This document shows positions 26,150 to 34,833 of a DNA stretch of 64,000 bases, piece by piece; position 1 is the first letter of the stretch, and each line of letters opens with the position of its first letter. Under the pieces are notes generated by a model. The model saw only the letters and a program-made list of their open reading frames with translations. It had not been told where the DNA came from and did no database searches. The DNA is from Hymenobacter baengnokdamensis. GTDB taxonomy: Bacteria; Bacteroidota; Bacteroidia; Cytophagales; Hymenobacteraceae. Made by a program: the position numbers and the translations under genes. The DNA lies in NCBI RefSeq assembly GCF_008728635.1, contig NZ_CP044285.1, positions 558,001 to 622,000 on the forward strand. Direction: 5' to 3'.

Positions 26150-26662
26150 ATGTCAGTCGACCCGAACAACCGTCCCATCCGCGTCATCAACGACGATACG
26201 ACCGAAGCAGAATTTGCTGCCGGCCTGCGCATTCCCAATGCCGACCCGCCCAAGAATGAAAAAGCCCGCGGTGGTTTTGGCAATCGCGATGGCAAGGAAG
26301 GCTTCGGCACGGTAAACGGCGAGGGCGAAACCGCCCTGGCCATGAATTCGAACACCGACACCCACCAGCCCGGCGACAATATGCGCACGGCCGACGAGGG
26401 AGCCGACCAGCGCCCCGACCAGGATTTGCCCAGCCCCGACTACGAGCGCGACGAGAATGGCCACCGCCCGCAGCGCGGTCCTGTTGACGAGCTTGACGCC
26501 GATGACCTGCGCCGGGGTCCTGACGAGATGGAAGATGCCCACTCGCACGTAGGCATGGGTCAGATGGCTCCCAAGCCGTTCAAGCCCGCTACCGGCACTG
26601 ACACCAACGCCGAGCTGACTGACCCCGGCGCCCAGGACTCGGCCATCGACCAGGGCTTTTAA
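26150..26662 (+). CDS. Hydrophilic, probably disordered acidic protein
   Basis: 170 residues from ATG at 26150 (an upstream start at 26054 would add 32 residues of different, basic composition). It has almost no large hydrophobic residues and is rich in Asp, Glu, Gly, Pro and Asn, with Arg spread throughout (KNEKARGGFGNRDGKEGFG, DLPSPDYERDENGHRPQRGP). No signal peptide, no domain. Composition is like hydrophilin/LEA-type stress proteins. The next gene encodes a second protein of the same type. A desiccation or osmotic-stress role is only an inference. Confidence 0.6.
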   Translation: MSVDPNNRPIRVINDDTTEAEFAAGLRIPNADPPKNEKARGGFGNRDGKEGFGTVNGEGETALAMNSNTDTHQPGDNMRTADEGADQRPDQDLPSPDYERDENGHRPQRGPVDELDADDLRRGPDEMEDAHSHVGMGQMAPKPFKPATGTDTNAELTDPGAQDSAIDQGF

Positions 26663-26775
26663 GTGCCGTAGAGAAGTAACAACCTGCGGATTTAGGTTGC
26701 CTCCGGCCACTCATACGCGCTGGCTGACGACTTCCTATCCTTTGTCATAGTATCCACTTATTAACGCTACGCACC

Positions 26776-26988
26776 ATGTCTACCCACCACCAGGAGCAGA
26801 ACCAGGAGTCGAAGACCAATAAGAATCAGGCAGGCCTGCCCGAGCAGCACAAAGCCGATGCCCTGCCGGCCGGCAGCCTCGACGAAGCTACCGAAGCTCA
26901 TCTGGCCGATGACGCGCAGGACGCGGGTACTACTCACCCCAATCGCGGCCACAACAAGCCCGAGCTTGACAAAGGCAGCTACGCTTAA
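26776..26988 (+). CDS. Small hydrophilic protein, probably disordered
   Basis: 70 residues, Gln/Asn/Asp/Glu/Ala-rich, with no hydrophobic core (STHHQEQNQESKTNKNQAG, ending LDKGSYA). No known domain. It follows the 170-residue hydrophilic protein by 113 bases on the same strand and has its own terminator directly downstream, which supports it as a real gene. Likely a stress-related hydrophilin, by composition only. Confidence 0.55.
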   Translation: MSTHHQEQNQESKTNKNQAGLPEQHKADALPAGSLDEATEAHLADDAQDAGTTHPNRGHNKPELDKGSYA

Positions 26989-27006
26989 GCGCTGAGCCTT
27001 TGCCCT

Positions 27007-27040
27007 AAAAATGCCCCGTGCCTTCTAGCCGGGGCATTTT
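27007..27040 (+). terminator. Rho-independent terminator after the small hydrophilic protein
   Basis: AAAATGCCCC and GGGGCATTTT pair with a 14-base loop, followed by ATTGTTTTAT. It lies 19 bases past the stop. Confidence 0.85.
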
Positions 27041-27084
27041 ATTGTTTTATATAGCATAAATATAATATTTTTAATTTCAGCCCA

Positions 27085-27786
27085 ATGGCCCGCCGCTTCG
27101 CTGCCACCGACCTGCACGGCTGCCTGCGCACTTTCCGCTACCTGGTGGAAGAAGAGCTACGCCTGCGCCCCGCCGATACCTTGTACCTGCTGGGCGACTA
27201 CGTAAACAAAGGCCCCAGCAGTGGCGGGCTGCTGGCCTACCTGATGCAGCTGCAAGCCGCTGGCTACCAAGTACACTGCCTGCGCGGCAACCATGAGCAG
27301 GAGCTCCTCGACGCAGCACACGGCCACGCCAAAAAAACGTGGCTTACCGAGCCCGAGCGCGCCCTGACACTGGCCAGCTTCGGCATAGCAAGCGTTGGCG
27401 AAATACCCGTAAAATACCTGAGCTGGCTAGCCAGGCTACCTTACGAGCTGGAGCTACCCGACTTCATGCTGGTGCACGCGGGCTACAATTTTGCCCTGCC
27501 GCCCGCCGAAATGCACCGTGATTTTGACACGATGCTCACTACCAAGAGCTTCGCGTATGACCCTTCGCGGCTGGCCGGCAAGCGCCTGCTGCACGGCCAC
27601 GTGCCCAAGCCTTTGGCCGACATCAAGACCCAGGTGGCCGCCCGTGCCGGTGCCATCGGCCTCGATGCGGGCGCCGTGTATCGGCTCAACCCCGAGCTGC
27701 GCCACCTAGCAGCCCTCAATCTGGACAGCTGGCAGCTGCACGCGGTTGAAAACCGCGAGCTGGCCTACCCTATTGCGCGGCGCTGA
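27085..27786 (+). CDS. Metallophosphoesterase (PPP-type Ser/Thr phosphatase-like)
   Basis: 233 residues. Calcineurin-like metal motifs appear in order: ATDLHG, LGDYVNKGPSS, LRGNHEQE, LVHAGYNF and LLHGHVPKP. The second motif reads GDYVNKG, whereas protein phosphatases have GDxVDRG, so the Asp of DRG is Asn here. Soluble. Substrates could be phosphoproteins or dinucleotides (ApaH-like). The start lies 45 bases after the terminator of the previous gene in an AT-rich stretch (TTATATAGCATAAATATAAT) that should hold the promoter. Confidence 0.88.
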   Translation: MARRFAATDLHGCLRTFRYLVEEELRLRPADTLYLLGDYVNKGPSSGGLLAYLMQLQAAGYQVHCLRGNHEQELLDAAHGHAKKTWLTEPERALTLASFGIASVGEIPVKYLSWLARLPYELELPDFMLVHAGYNFALPPAEMHRDFDTMLTTKSFAYDPSRLAGKRLLHGHVPKPLADIKTQVAARAGAIGLDAGAVYRLNPELRHLAALNLDSWQLHAVENRELAYPIARR

Positions 27787-27865
27787 GCAACGGCCTACTG
27801 CTTGACGGGCAGGCAGCTATTCTGGCCTGTCTTTGAAAAGCCGCTGAGGGTGAGGTAGCCAGTTG

Positions 27866-27873
27866 TACTTTTG
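27866..27873 (+). promoter_or_regulatory. Bacteroidota -7 element (TACTTTTG) for glyA
   Basis: Exact TAnnTTTG match ending five bases before the glyA ATG. This implies an almost leaderless transcript. No glycine riboswitch or other leader structure can fit. Confidence 0.6.
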
Positions 27874-27878
27874 AGCCC

Positions 27879-29186
27879 ATGCAAGCCACTGCCTCCACCT
27901 CCGCTACTACCGCCGTGTACGACACTGCCATTTTCGACCTCATCGCGCAGGAGCGCCAGCGCCAGACCCACGGCCTGGAGCTGATTGCCTCCGAAAACTA
28001 CGTCTCCGACCAGGTGATGCTGGCCCAGGGCTCCATTCTCACCAATAAGTACGCCGAGGGCTTGCCCGGCAAGCGCTACTACGGTGGCTGCGAAGTAGTT
28101 GACCAGGTCGAGCAGCTGGCCATCGACCGGGTGAAGGAACTATTTGGCGTGGCCTGGGCCAATGTGCAGCCCCACTCGGGCGCGCAGGCCAACGCGGCCG
28201 TGATGCTGGCCTGCCTCAACCCCGGCGATAAGATTCTGGGCTTCGACCTCAGCCACGGTGGCCACCTCACGCACGGCTCGCCCGTCAATTTTTCGGGCAA
28301 GCTTTACCAGCCCAGCTTTTATGGGGTTGAAAAAGAGACCGGCCTCATCGACTGGGATAAAGTGGTGGACACGGCCCGCCGCGAACGCCCCAAGATGATT
28401 ATCTGCGGAGCCTCAGCCTACTCGCGCGACTGGAACTACGCCGCCCTGCGCCGTGCCGCCGACGAAGTAGGAGCCCTGCTGCTGGCCGACATTTCGCACC
28501 CGGCTGGCCTCATTGCCAAGGGCTTGCTCAACAACCCGTTTGCACATTGCCACATCGTCACTACCACCACGCACAAAACCCTGCGGGGCCCGCGCGGCGG
28601 CCTCATCATGCTGGGCCAGGATTTTGATAATCCGTTCGGTCTGAAAACGCCGAAAGGCGACATCCGGCCCATGTCGGCCCTGCTCGACTCGGGCGTGTTT
28701 CCCGGCACCCAGGGCGGGCCGCTCGAGCATGTTATCGCGGCCAAGGCCGTGGCCTTCGGCGAAGCGCTCAGCAGCGGCTATACCACGTATGTGCAGCAGG
28801 TACAGAAGAATGCGCAGGCACTGGCCAAGGAGCTGCTAAGCCGGGGCTACGACATTATTTCGGGCGGCACCGACAACCACTTGCTGCTCATCGACCTGCG
28901 CTCGAAGGGCCTTACCGGCAAGCTGGCCGAAAATACCCTGGTGCAGGCCGATATCACCATTAACAAGAATATGGTGCCTTTCGACGATAAGTCGCCTTTC
29001 GTGACGAGCGGCATCCGAATTGGCTCGGCGGCCGTAACTACCCGCGGCCTGGTCGAAGCCGACATGACGCGCATCGTGGAATTAATTGACGAAGCCCTCA
29101 CCCATCACGCTGACGCGAGCCGCATCACTGGCGTGCGCCACCAGGTAAACGAGTGGATGCAGGCTTACCCACTGTTTCAGGCGTAA
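27879..29186 (+). CDS. glyA: Serine hydroxymethyltransferase
   Basis: 435 residues, full length. It interconverts serine and glycine with tetrahydrofolate as one-carbon carrier. Motifs: [43 protein letters not shown], and the PLP-lysine segment [14 protein letters not shown] with Lys233. Cytoplasmic PLP enzyme. It is preceded by a near-leaderless promoter and followed by a large palindromic repeat that probably marks the transcript end. Confidence 0.97.
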   Translation: MQATASTSATTAVYDTAIFDLIAQERQRQTHGLELIASENYVSDQVMLAQGSILTNKYAEGLPGKRYYGGCEVVDQVEQLAIDRVKELFGVAWANVQPHSGAQANAAVMLACLNPGDKILGFDLSHGGHLTHGSPVNFSGKLYQPSFYGVEKETGLIDWDKVVDTARRERPKMIICGASAYSRDWNYAALRRAADEVGALLLADISHPAGLIAKGLLNNPFAHCHIVTTTTHKTLRGPRGGLIMLGQDFDNPFGLKTPKGDIRPMSALLDSGVFPGTQGGPLEHVIAAKAVAFGEALSSGYTTYVQQVQKNAQALAKELLSRGYDIISGGTDNHLLLIDLRSKGLTGKLAENTLVQADITINKNMVPFDDKSPFVTSGIRIGSAAVTTRGLVEADMTRIVELIDEALTHHADASRITGVRHQVNEWMQAYPLFQA

Positions 29187-29224
29187 AAGCCGCGAAACCG
29201 TATGCCTCGTAAAAGGCATCTGTG

Positions 29225-29332
29225 CATTGCGAGCGCAACGAAGTAAGGCGCGGCAATCCTTCCTTGTCGTCTGCCCACCGGCGCTTACGTGAGGGAGAGG
29301 TTGCCGCGCTTCACTTCGTTGCGCTCGCAATG
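29225..29332. repeat. Palindromic repeat (family 3) between glyA and tatC
   Basis: The left arm starts CATTGCGAGCGCAACGAAGT at 29225 and the right arm ends in the reverse complement at about 29331; arms of about 36 bp differ at a few positions only. The loop of about 35 bases is GC-rich. From memory, CATTGCGAGCG-containing repeats are widespread in many bacterial genomes. It fills most of the 180-base gap and lies 35 bases before the tatC start. Confidence 0.8.
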
Positions 29333-29366
29333 ACAGACTATTATTAACAAATTCAGTATCTACCCG

Positions 29367-30245
29367 TTGACCTCCCCCACTCAAAAGTTTCAGCAGAACC
29401 GCGCCGCCGCCGAGGGCGAAGCGGAGATGTCTTTCATCGACCACCTGGAGGCGCTGCGCTGGCACATTATCCGCGCGGCTATCGCGGTAGTGGTGTTCTC
29501 GCTCTGCGCATTTTTTGCTAAGACCTTCCTGTTTCACGACCTTATTCTGGGCCCCTCGCGCTCCGATTTCTGGACGTACCAGACCTTCTGCAAAATCGGC
29601 CATTACTTCGGCTCGACCGACCCGTGCGAAAACCAGGTCAATTTCATTATCCAGAACCGGGAGATGAGCGGGCAGCTGAGTATGCACATCAGCACCTCGT
29701 TTATGGTGGGTATCTGCCTGGCTTTTCCTTATCTATTCTGGGAATTGTGGCGCTTTATCAAGCCCGGCCTGTATCCGCATGAGCGAGCCAACTCGAAGGG
29801 GGCAGTGTTTTTCGTATCGGTACTGTTTGTACTGGGCTTATTGTTTGGGTACTATATAGCAGCTCCGCTAAGTATTAACTTCTTGGCGTCCTACACCGTC
29901 GACCCTACCATCCAGAACCAGATTGACTTGCAGAGCTACCTGAGCACGCTCAGCACCATGACGCTCTCCTGCGCCTTCGTATTTGAGCTGCCAATGGTGG
30001 TGTTTTTCCTGGCCAAAGCCGGCCTGGTCACGCCCGAGTTGATGACTATGTACCGCAAGCACGCCATCGTAGTGATTCTCATTATTGCGGCCATTATTAC
30101 GCCGCCCGATATCTCGGCTCAGATTATCGTGACCATTCCCATTCTGATGCTTTACGAGCTGAGTATCCACATTGCCCGCGTAGTGCGCCGCAACAGCGCC
30201 GCCCGGCTCAATGAAGAGCTCCGGCTCAAAGCGGCGCAGGAATAG
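29367..30245 (+). CDS. tatC: Sec-independent protein translocase TatC
   Basis: 292 residues from TTG at 29367; ATG at 29427 (MSFIDHLEALRWHIIRA) is an alternative that still keeps the conserved N-terminus. Six membrane segments and the FIDHLEALRWHIIR motif identify TatC, the receptor for twin-arginine signal peptides. A long periplasmic loop between the first two helices (SDFWTYQTFCKIGHYFGSTD) is typical of Bacteroidota TatC. tatA is not nearby. The gene ends at a strong hairpin shared with the convergent membrane protein. Confidence 0.95.
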   Translation: MTSPTQKFQQNRAAAEGEAEMSFIDHLEALRWHIIRAAIAVVVFSLCAFFAKTFLFHDLILGPSRSDFWTYQTFCKIGHYFGSTDPCENQVNFIIQNREMSGQLSMHISTSFMVGICLAFPYLFWELWRFIKPGLYPHERANSKGAVFFVSVLFVLGLLFGYYIAAPLSINFLASYTVDPTIQNQIDLQSYLSTLSTMTLSCAFVFELPMVVFFLAKAGLVTPELMTMYRKHAIVVILIIAAIITPPDISAQIIVTIPILMLYELSIHIARVVRRNSAARLNEELRLKAAQE

Positions 30246-30250
30246 TTGAG

Positions 30251-30298
30251 AGTGAAGAGTCAAAAGCTAATGTATCTGCCTTTTGACTCTTCACTTTT
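30251..30298. terminator. Hairpin between convergent tatC and membrane-protein genes
   Basis: A perfect 16-bp stem (30251-30266 AGTGAAGAGTCAAAAG with 30280-30295) begins six bases after the tatC stop. The sequence type (repeated AGAGT/TTAAC) matches the AT-rich repeats seen elsewhere in the window. Confidence 0.7.
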
Positions 30299-31733
30299 AA
30301 TTCTTAACTCTTAGCTCATAAGCTCCCGGCACAGCGGGCACCGGCTCATACGGCCCAAATATAGCAGGTAATAGATATTTAAGGCGCGGCAGCAGTCCAT
30401 TCTGGTCAAGCAGATAGGTAGGCGGATGCGGACCGATATTGCGGGCCACGCGCACCACCGCCGCATATTCGTTGAGGTGCCCGAAATCGGCCTGGGCCAG
30501 CGCCCAGTCGAGGTAGGGGCGGGCGGCCGGGTGCGTGAGGTAGTCGCGGCGGTCGGGGCCCAGTACCAGCACCGCCCGGCCCGTAGCCAGGCGGCGATAA
30601 GCCGGATTAGGCTGCGGCGCAAACGAGCTTTCGACCGGCAGCCGCAACAGGCCGGGCAGGCCGGGCACCAGTTCGCGGTAGCGCACTACCACCGTAGCCC
30701 CGAGCACCACCACAAACAACAGCTCGGGAGCCCAGCTCAGCTGCCCCGGCAGGCGCTGCCACAAAAACAGCCCAAAGTAGGTAAGCGGCGGCAGCAGCAG
30801 CAGCAGCGAGCCCGGCGCCAGGCCGCGCCCCACGGCCAGCACCGCCAGCACCACCAGCAGCCACACCAGCATCAGCTGCCTAAACTTGGTTTGGAATACC
30901 AGTCCGAGCGCCGTGCCGGCGGCCCGCAGCAGCCCCAGCCCCAGCAGCACCGCCGCGCCGCCCAGTAGCGGCCAGACCACCGCCGGCGGCAGGGCATCGG
31001 TAGCCGCTACCGGCACGCTAAAGCCCCGCTCCAGGTGCATCAGGGCAAAGTTGGGCAGCGCTCCGACATACAGAAAAACCGTAGCTACCAGGGCGTAGGG
31101 CGACAGAAAGCCGCAGATAAGCAGCAGCGAGCTGCGGAAGGAATTGGCCGCGAAGATGAGCACGGCAAACAGCCCCAGCCCGACGAACAATGCCAGCGGC
31201 AGGTAGCAGAGCGCGGCCAGCCCTATTAAAAAACCCGCCCGGAACAGGCGCCGGTTGTCGTAGCCCTCGCGGGAGGTAGGCAGCAGGGCGCTGAGCGCAA
31301 AGATGAGAAAGGTATGCCCGATGAGCAGCGGCGTCAGCGTGTCGAGCTCACTACTCAGGCTGCCGACTACCAGATACGTGAGGGCCGCCAGAAAGCCCCG
31401 CTCGGGATGCACATCGGCCCGGTTGAGCACGGTATTGAAGCGCAGTGCCTGCAATAGCAGCAAGCCGAGCGCGGCGGCCCGGTATAGCATCATTGGCCGG
31501 CTCCAGGCCAGCTCCAGCACACCGGCGGCGGCGGCGGCCAGCGGGGCGGTGCCATCGTAGAGGTCGCGGTAGGGCCAGGCCCCGGCCGCCACGCCCTCGC
31601 CCAGCAGCAGCAGGCGCAGCTCGGCCGCCGTGGTGGGCAGGCCCAGCCACAGCAGCGGCAGCCGAATGGCCAGCACCAGCACCAGCAGCCCCAGCAGCTG
31701 CGCAGGAAGAGAGCTTTTAAAAAACCGAAGCAC
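30297..31733 (-). CDS. Multi-spanning membrane protein, uncharacterised
   Basis: 478 residues with about ten or more hydrophobic segments. It starts LRFFKSSLPAQLLGLLVLVL and includes GEGVAAGAWPYRDLYDGTAP in an early periplasmic-type loop, which recalls GT-C glycosyltransferase-like membrane proteins of Bacteroidota in which an acidic first loop is important. No known catalytic motif is certain. The C-terminal 130 residues are soluble and contain RAVLVLGPDRRDYLTHPAAR. It is convergent with tatC. The gap of about 190 bases upstream is shared with rbfA. Confidence 0.7.
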   Translation of the reverse strand: MLRFFKSSLPAQLLGLLVLVLAIRLPLLWLGLPTTAAELRLLLLGEGVAAGAWPYRDLYDGTAPLAAAAAGVLELAWSRPMMLYRAAALGLLLLQALRFNTVLNRADVHPERGFLAALTYLVVGSLSSELDTLTPLLIGHTFLIFALSALLPTSREGYDNRRLFRAGFLIGLAALCYLPLALFVGLGLFAVLIFAANSFRSSLLLICGFLSPYALVATVFLYVGALPNFALMHLERGFSVPVAATDALPPAVVWPLLGGAAVLLGLGLLRAAGTALGLVFQTKFRQLMLVWLLVVLAVLAVGRGLAPGSLLLLLPPLTYFGLFLWQRLPGQLSWAPELLFVVVLGATVVVRYRELVPGLPGLLRLPVESSFAPQPNPAYRRLATGRAVLVLGPDRRDYLTHPAARPYLDWALAQADFGHLNEYAAVVRVARNIGPHPPTYLLDQNGLLPRLKYLLPAIFGPYEPVPAVPGAYELRVKN

Positions 31734-31895
31734 TAATTGAGTAGTGGTTTAGCGTGGGTGGCCAGGCAGTTTTAGACTAGCTGCAGGCAAAGGTCGGCGC
31801 TTAAACTGAAATCCGGGAAAACGAAAACCGGGAAACGACCAGCCAAAAACCAGCACTGGCAACCCACGAACCCGAAACCACCCTACCGGGCGGTG

Positions 31896-31903
31896 TACCT
31901 TTG
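31896..31903 (+). promoter_or_regulatory. Bacteroidota -7 element (TACCTTTG) for rbfA
   Basis: Exact TAnnTTTG match 18 bases before the rbfA ATG. A TTTG-type -33 element is not apparent. Confidence 0.6.
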
Positions 31904-31920
31904 TGGTTTAGCAACGAGTT

Positions 31921-32340
31921 ATGGAAAGCAAACGACAGCAAAAGATGGCCAGCCTGCTGCAGCAGGAGCTGGCCCAGGTACTTCAGCGCGACTTGCCGCA
32001 TTTGTTTGGCGGGGGGCTCGTGCCCAGCATCAGCACGGTGAAGGTGACGCCCGACCTGGCCGTGGCCCGCGTGTACCTGAGCCTGCTTATCGGCAACGAT
32101 GCCCCCGAGCGGCTCGAAGCCATCAAGGAGCATACCAAGGAAATCCGGTTTGCGCTGGGCAAGCGCATTCGCAGCCAGGTGCGCGTAGTGCCCGAACTGA
32201 CGTTTTTCCACGACGACAGCGCCGCCTACGCCGCTCACATGGACCAGGTACTCAGCCAGCTGGATATTCCGCCCGCCGACCCCGAACAAGGTGAGAGCGA
32301 CGAGGATACTGCCAACGAACGGCCGCGGTTATTCCGGTAA
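31921..32340 (+). CDS. rbfA: Ribosome-binding factor A
   Basis: 139 residues. Start MESKRQQKMASLLQQELAQV, then ISTVKVTPDLAVARVYLSLL and RSQVRVVPELTFFHDDSA, as in RbfA, a KH-fold protein needed for 16S rRNA 5' end maturation in 30S assembly. The acidic C-terminal tail (DPEQGESDEDTANE) is common. It leads a probable transcript with the downstream methyltransferase and permease genes. Confidence 0.94.
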   Translation: MESKRQQKMASLLQQELAQVLQRDLPHLFGGGLVPSISTVKVTPDLAVARVYLSLLIGNDAPERLEAIKEHTKEIRFALGKRIRSQVRVVPELTFFHDDSAAYAAHMDQVLSQLDIPPADPEQGESDEDTANERPRLFR

Positions 32341-32399
32341 CTTTCTCACTCTACCCGTTTTTACCATTTCCTAACGGGCGCGTGCGACGCACCCCTTCT

Positions 32400-33209
32400 A
32401 TGTATTACGACCCGATTAAACGCAGCCTGGGCAATGTATTTAACCGTTCGCCGTGGCTGCGGCGCTTGTTTTATACGTTGCTCGACCTGCTACTGCTGCG
32501 CACCTGGCACGTGCACCGCGAGCTGCGCCAGTGGGCCAGGGGCCGCACCCGCACGCCGCTCGACATACTGGATGCCGGCGCTGGCTACGGCCAGTACAGC
32601 TACTGGCTCAGCGGGCTCAGCAGCCTGTGGCGCATTCTGGCCGTAGATGTAAAGCAGGAGCAGGTAGCCGACTCCAATAATTTCTTTCGGGCCATCAACC
32701 GGCCGCAGGTGCAGTTTGCCGTGCAGGACCTGGTACTCTACCAGGAACACAACTCGTTTGACCTGGCGCTGGCCGTGGATGTGATGGAGCACATTCTGGA
32801 AGATGTGGAAGTGTTTCGCAACATTCACGCCTCGCTCAAGGATGGCGGCATGCTGCTCATCTCCACGCCCAGCGACCAGGGCGGCTCCGATGTGCACGCC
32901 GACTCCGAAACCAGCTTTATCGAGGAACACGTACGCGACGGCTACAACATTCACGAGATTCAGCAGAAGCTGCGTACGGCTGGCTTCGAGCGCATTGAGG
33001 CCCGCTACAGCTACGGCGAGCCCGGCCAGATTTCGTGGCGCTTAAGTATGAAATACCCTATATTGATGCTGGGTAAGTCGCGCTGGTTTTTTGTGCTGCT
33101 GCCCTTCTATTACGCGGTTGTTTTCCCGTTTTGCCTGCTGCTCAACTGGTTCGATGCCCGCACGCTGCACGACTCGGGCACCGGCCTCATCGTAAAAGCC
33201 TGGAAATAG
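32400..33209 (+). CDS. Class I SAM-dependent methyltransferase
   Basis: 269 residues from ATG at 32400; a GTG at 32382 would add six residues. The SAM motif is LDILDAGAGYGQYSYWLS, followed by ILAVDVKQEQVADS and SFDLALAVDVMEHILEDVEV, typical of Methyltransf_11/UbiE-like enzymes. Hydrophobic C-terminal segments (FFVLLPFYYAVVFPFCLLLNWF) suggest peripheral or direct membrane contact. The TAG stop donates its last base to a dispersed repeat. Substrate unknown. Confidence 0.85.
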   Translation: MYYDPIKRSLGNVFNRSPWLRRLFYTLLDLLLLRTWHVHRELRQWARGRTRTPLDILDAGAGYGQYSYWLSGLSSLWRILAVDVKQEQVADSNNFFRAINRPQVQFAVQDLVLYQEHNSFDLALAVDVMEHILEDVEVFRNIHASLKDGGMLLISTPSDQGGSDVHADSETSFIEEHVRDGYNIHEIQQKLRTAGFERIEARYSYGEPGQISWRLSMKYPILMLGKSRWFFVLLPFYYAVVFPFCLLLNWFDARTLHDSGTGLIVKAWK

Positions 33210-33470
33210 ACCACTGATTAGCTCGGATTGGAGCGGATTTCACGGATTTTGTGGGCGGCGCGGCCGGCGGCTTTGAGCGCCCGTTTCCCGTTGGGCTTAA
33301 CTTTCACGGATTTTATGGACGCCGCGCCCTACCCGGCTCGCAGTATTTATGTATAAGGCTGAGAAAACGAAGCTGGCAGGCTGGCAAGCGCAAGCCTGCG
33401 CGTGGCGAGTGGCCGAGCAATCGTCCACAAAATCCGTGAAATCCGCTCCAATTCGTGCCAATCAGTGGTC
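33209..33470. repeat. Dispersed inverted repeat (family 1, copy C), long form
   Basis: Left arm 33209-33254 and right arm 33425-33470 match in opposite orientation with three mismatches in 46 (GACCACTGATT.GC). A partial internal copy (TTCACGGATTTTATGGAC) lies near 33302-33319, and 33317-33342 resembles the sequence beside copy A. The left arm starts at the G of the methyltransferase TAG; the right arm ends two bases before the GTG start of the permease gene. This explains the 263-base gap, in which I see no gene. Confidence 0.88.
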
Positions 33471-33472
33471 CT

Positions 33473-34705
33473 GTGAACGTTCCCCTCCTCATTGCCCGTC
33501 GCTACTTCCTGTCCAAGAAAAAGCGCAACATTATTACCATTATCTCCAACATCTCGATGGTGGGGGTGGCCGTGGGCACGGCGGCGCTCATCATTGTGCT
33601 CTCGGTGTTTAACGGCCTCGAAGAGCTGGTACGCTCGCTCTACGGCAAATCAGACCCGAGTCTGGTCATTGCTGCCCGCCAGGGCAAGTCCTTTCCGGTT
33701 GATACCCTGCTACTTACCCGTATCCAAACTACGCCGGGCGTGGCGCTGCTTACCGAGGTAATCGAAGACAATGCCCTGCTGCAATACCACGACCGCCAGA
33801 TGGTGGTGAAGATGCGCGGGCTGTCGGAGAATTACTTTGGCCAGATTCCTATTGATTCTAATCTGATTGCCGGCGACCACCGTTTGCGGCGCGGCGAGCG
33901 CGAGTATGCGCTCATCGGCGAAGGGGTGCAGCACGAGCTGGGCATTACGCTCGATAACCGCCTGGCGCCTTTGCGCCTGCTGTACCCACGCCAGGAGCCC
34001 GGCCGCAAAACGCTTAACATCAATCCTGAAAAAGCTTTTAATGAGGAGTCTATCCTGGCCGGGGGCATTTTTCAGATTGAGCAGCACCTTGACGACAGCT
34101 ACCTGTTTGTGCCCCTGGGCTTTGCGCGGCGGCTGCTGGGTTACGGAGCCCGCCGCACCGCGCTCTACGTGCGCATAGGGGCCAGCTTTAAGGCCGATAA
34201 GGTGAAGCAGGAGCTACGCGAGCGCCTCGGCCAGGGTTTCACGGTGCTCGACTCCGACGAGCAGCATGTGAGCCTGCTCAAAGCCATCAAGATTGAGAAG
34301 CTGTTCGTGTTTATCACGTTTGCCTTTATCCTGCTGATTGCCTCGCTTAATATCTTCTTTTCGCTATCTATGCTGGTGATTGATAAGCGCAAGGATATTG
34401 CCGTGCTGCAAGCCATTGGGGCAACGCAGCAGCTCATTCGGCGCTCTTTTTTGCTGGTCGGCGCTATTGTGGCGCTGGTAGGCGCGGTGGCCGGGCTGGT
34501 GCTCGGCGTTACTATTTGCTGGGTGCAGGAAACCTTTCATGTGGTAAGCATGGGCATGGCGACGAGCGTGGTCGACTCGTACCCGGTAAAAATGCAGGCC
34601 GCCGACATTTTTTTTATTGCTCTGGCTATCATCTCGATAACCTTAGCAGTGTCTATTCGCCCCGCGCTGAATGCCGGACGCATGGAGATTCGCGAAAACC
34701 TGTAA
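33473..34705 (+). CDS. LolC/LolE-type ABC transporter permease (FtsX family)
   Basis: 410 residues from GTG at 33473. The start NVPLLIARRYFLSKKKRNII and the first helix (VGVAVGTAALIIVLSVFNGLEEL) match LolC/E-type permeases. A large periplasmic domain and three C-terminal helices follow, with DKRKDIAVLQAIGATQQLI. It should pull mature lipoproteins from the inner membrane for delivery to the outer membrane. The ATPase partner LolD is not next to it. Another GTG at 33455 lies inside the repeat arm and would add six residues. This is one of two genes whose start is set beside a repeat arm. Confidence 0.88.
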   Translation: MNVPLLIARRYFLSKKKRNIITIISNISMVGVAVGTAALIIVLSVFNGLEELVRSLYGKSDPSLVIAARQGKSFPVDTLLLTRIQTTPGVALLTEVIEDNALLQYHDRQMVVKMRGLSENYFGQIPIDSNLIAGDHRLRRGEREYALIGEGVQHELGITLDNRLAPLRLLYPRQEPGRKTLNINPEKAFNEESILAGGIFQIEQHLDDSYLFVPLGFARRLLGYGARRTALYVRIGASFKADKVKQELRERLGQGFTVLDSDEQHVSLLKAIKIEKLFVFITFAFILLIASLNIFFSLSMLVIDKRKDIAVLQAIGATQQLIRRSFLLVGAIVALVGAVAGLVLGVTICWVQETFHVVSMGMATSVVDSYPVKMQAADIFFIALAIISITLAVSIRPALNAGRMEIRENL

Positions 34706-34833
34706 TGCCCCGTATTAGGCGGGTAGTTTTTCGCTTTTCGCTGCTGGCCAAGCCTCATTTAGCATTGCTCCGCAGCTGGAAATAGCCGACGAACCACGAA
34801 AAACGAGTAACTTGCACGCTCTCGTGCTCGGCT

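Noticed and set aside
27787..27878. Glycine riboswitch upstream of glyA
   Set aside because: The -7 element ends five bases before the ATG, leaving no room for an aptamer, and the gap shows no such structure.
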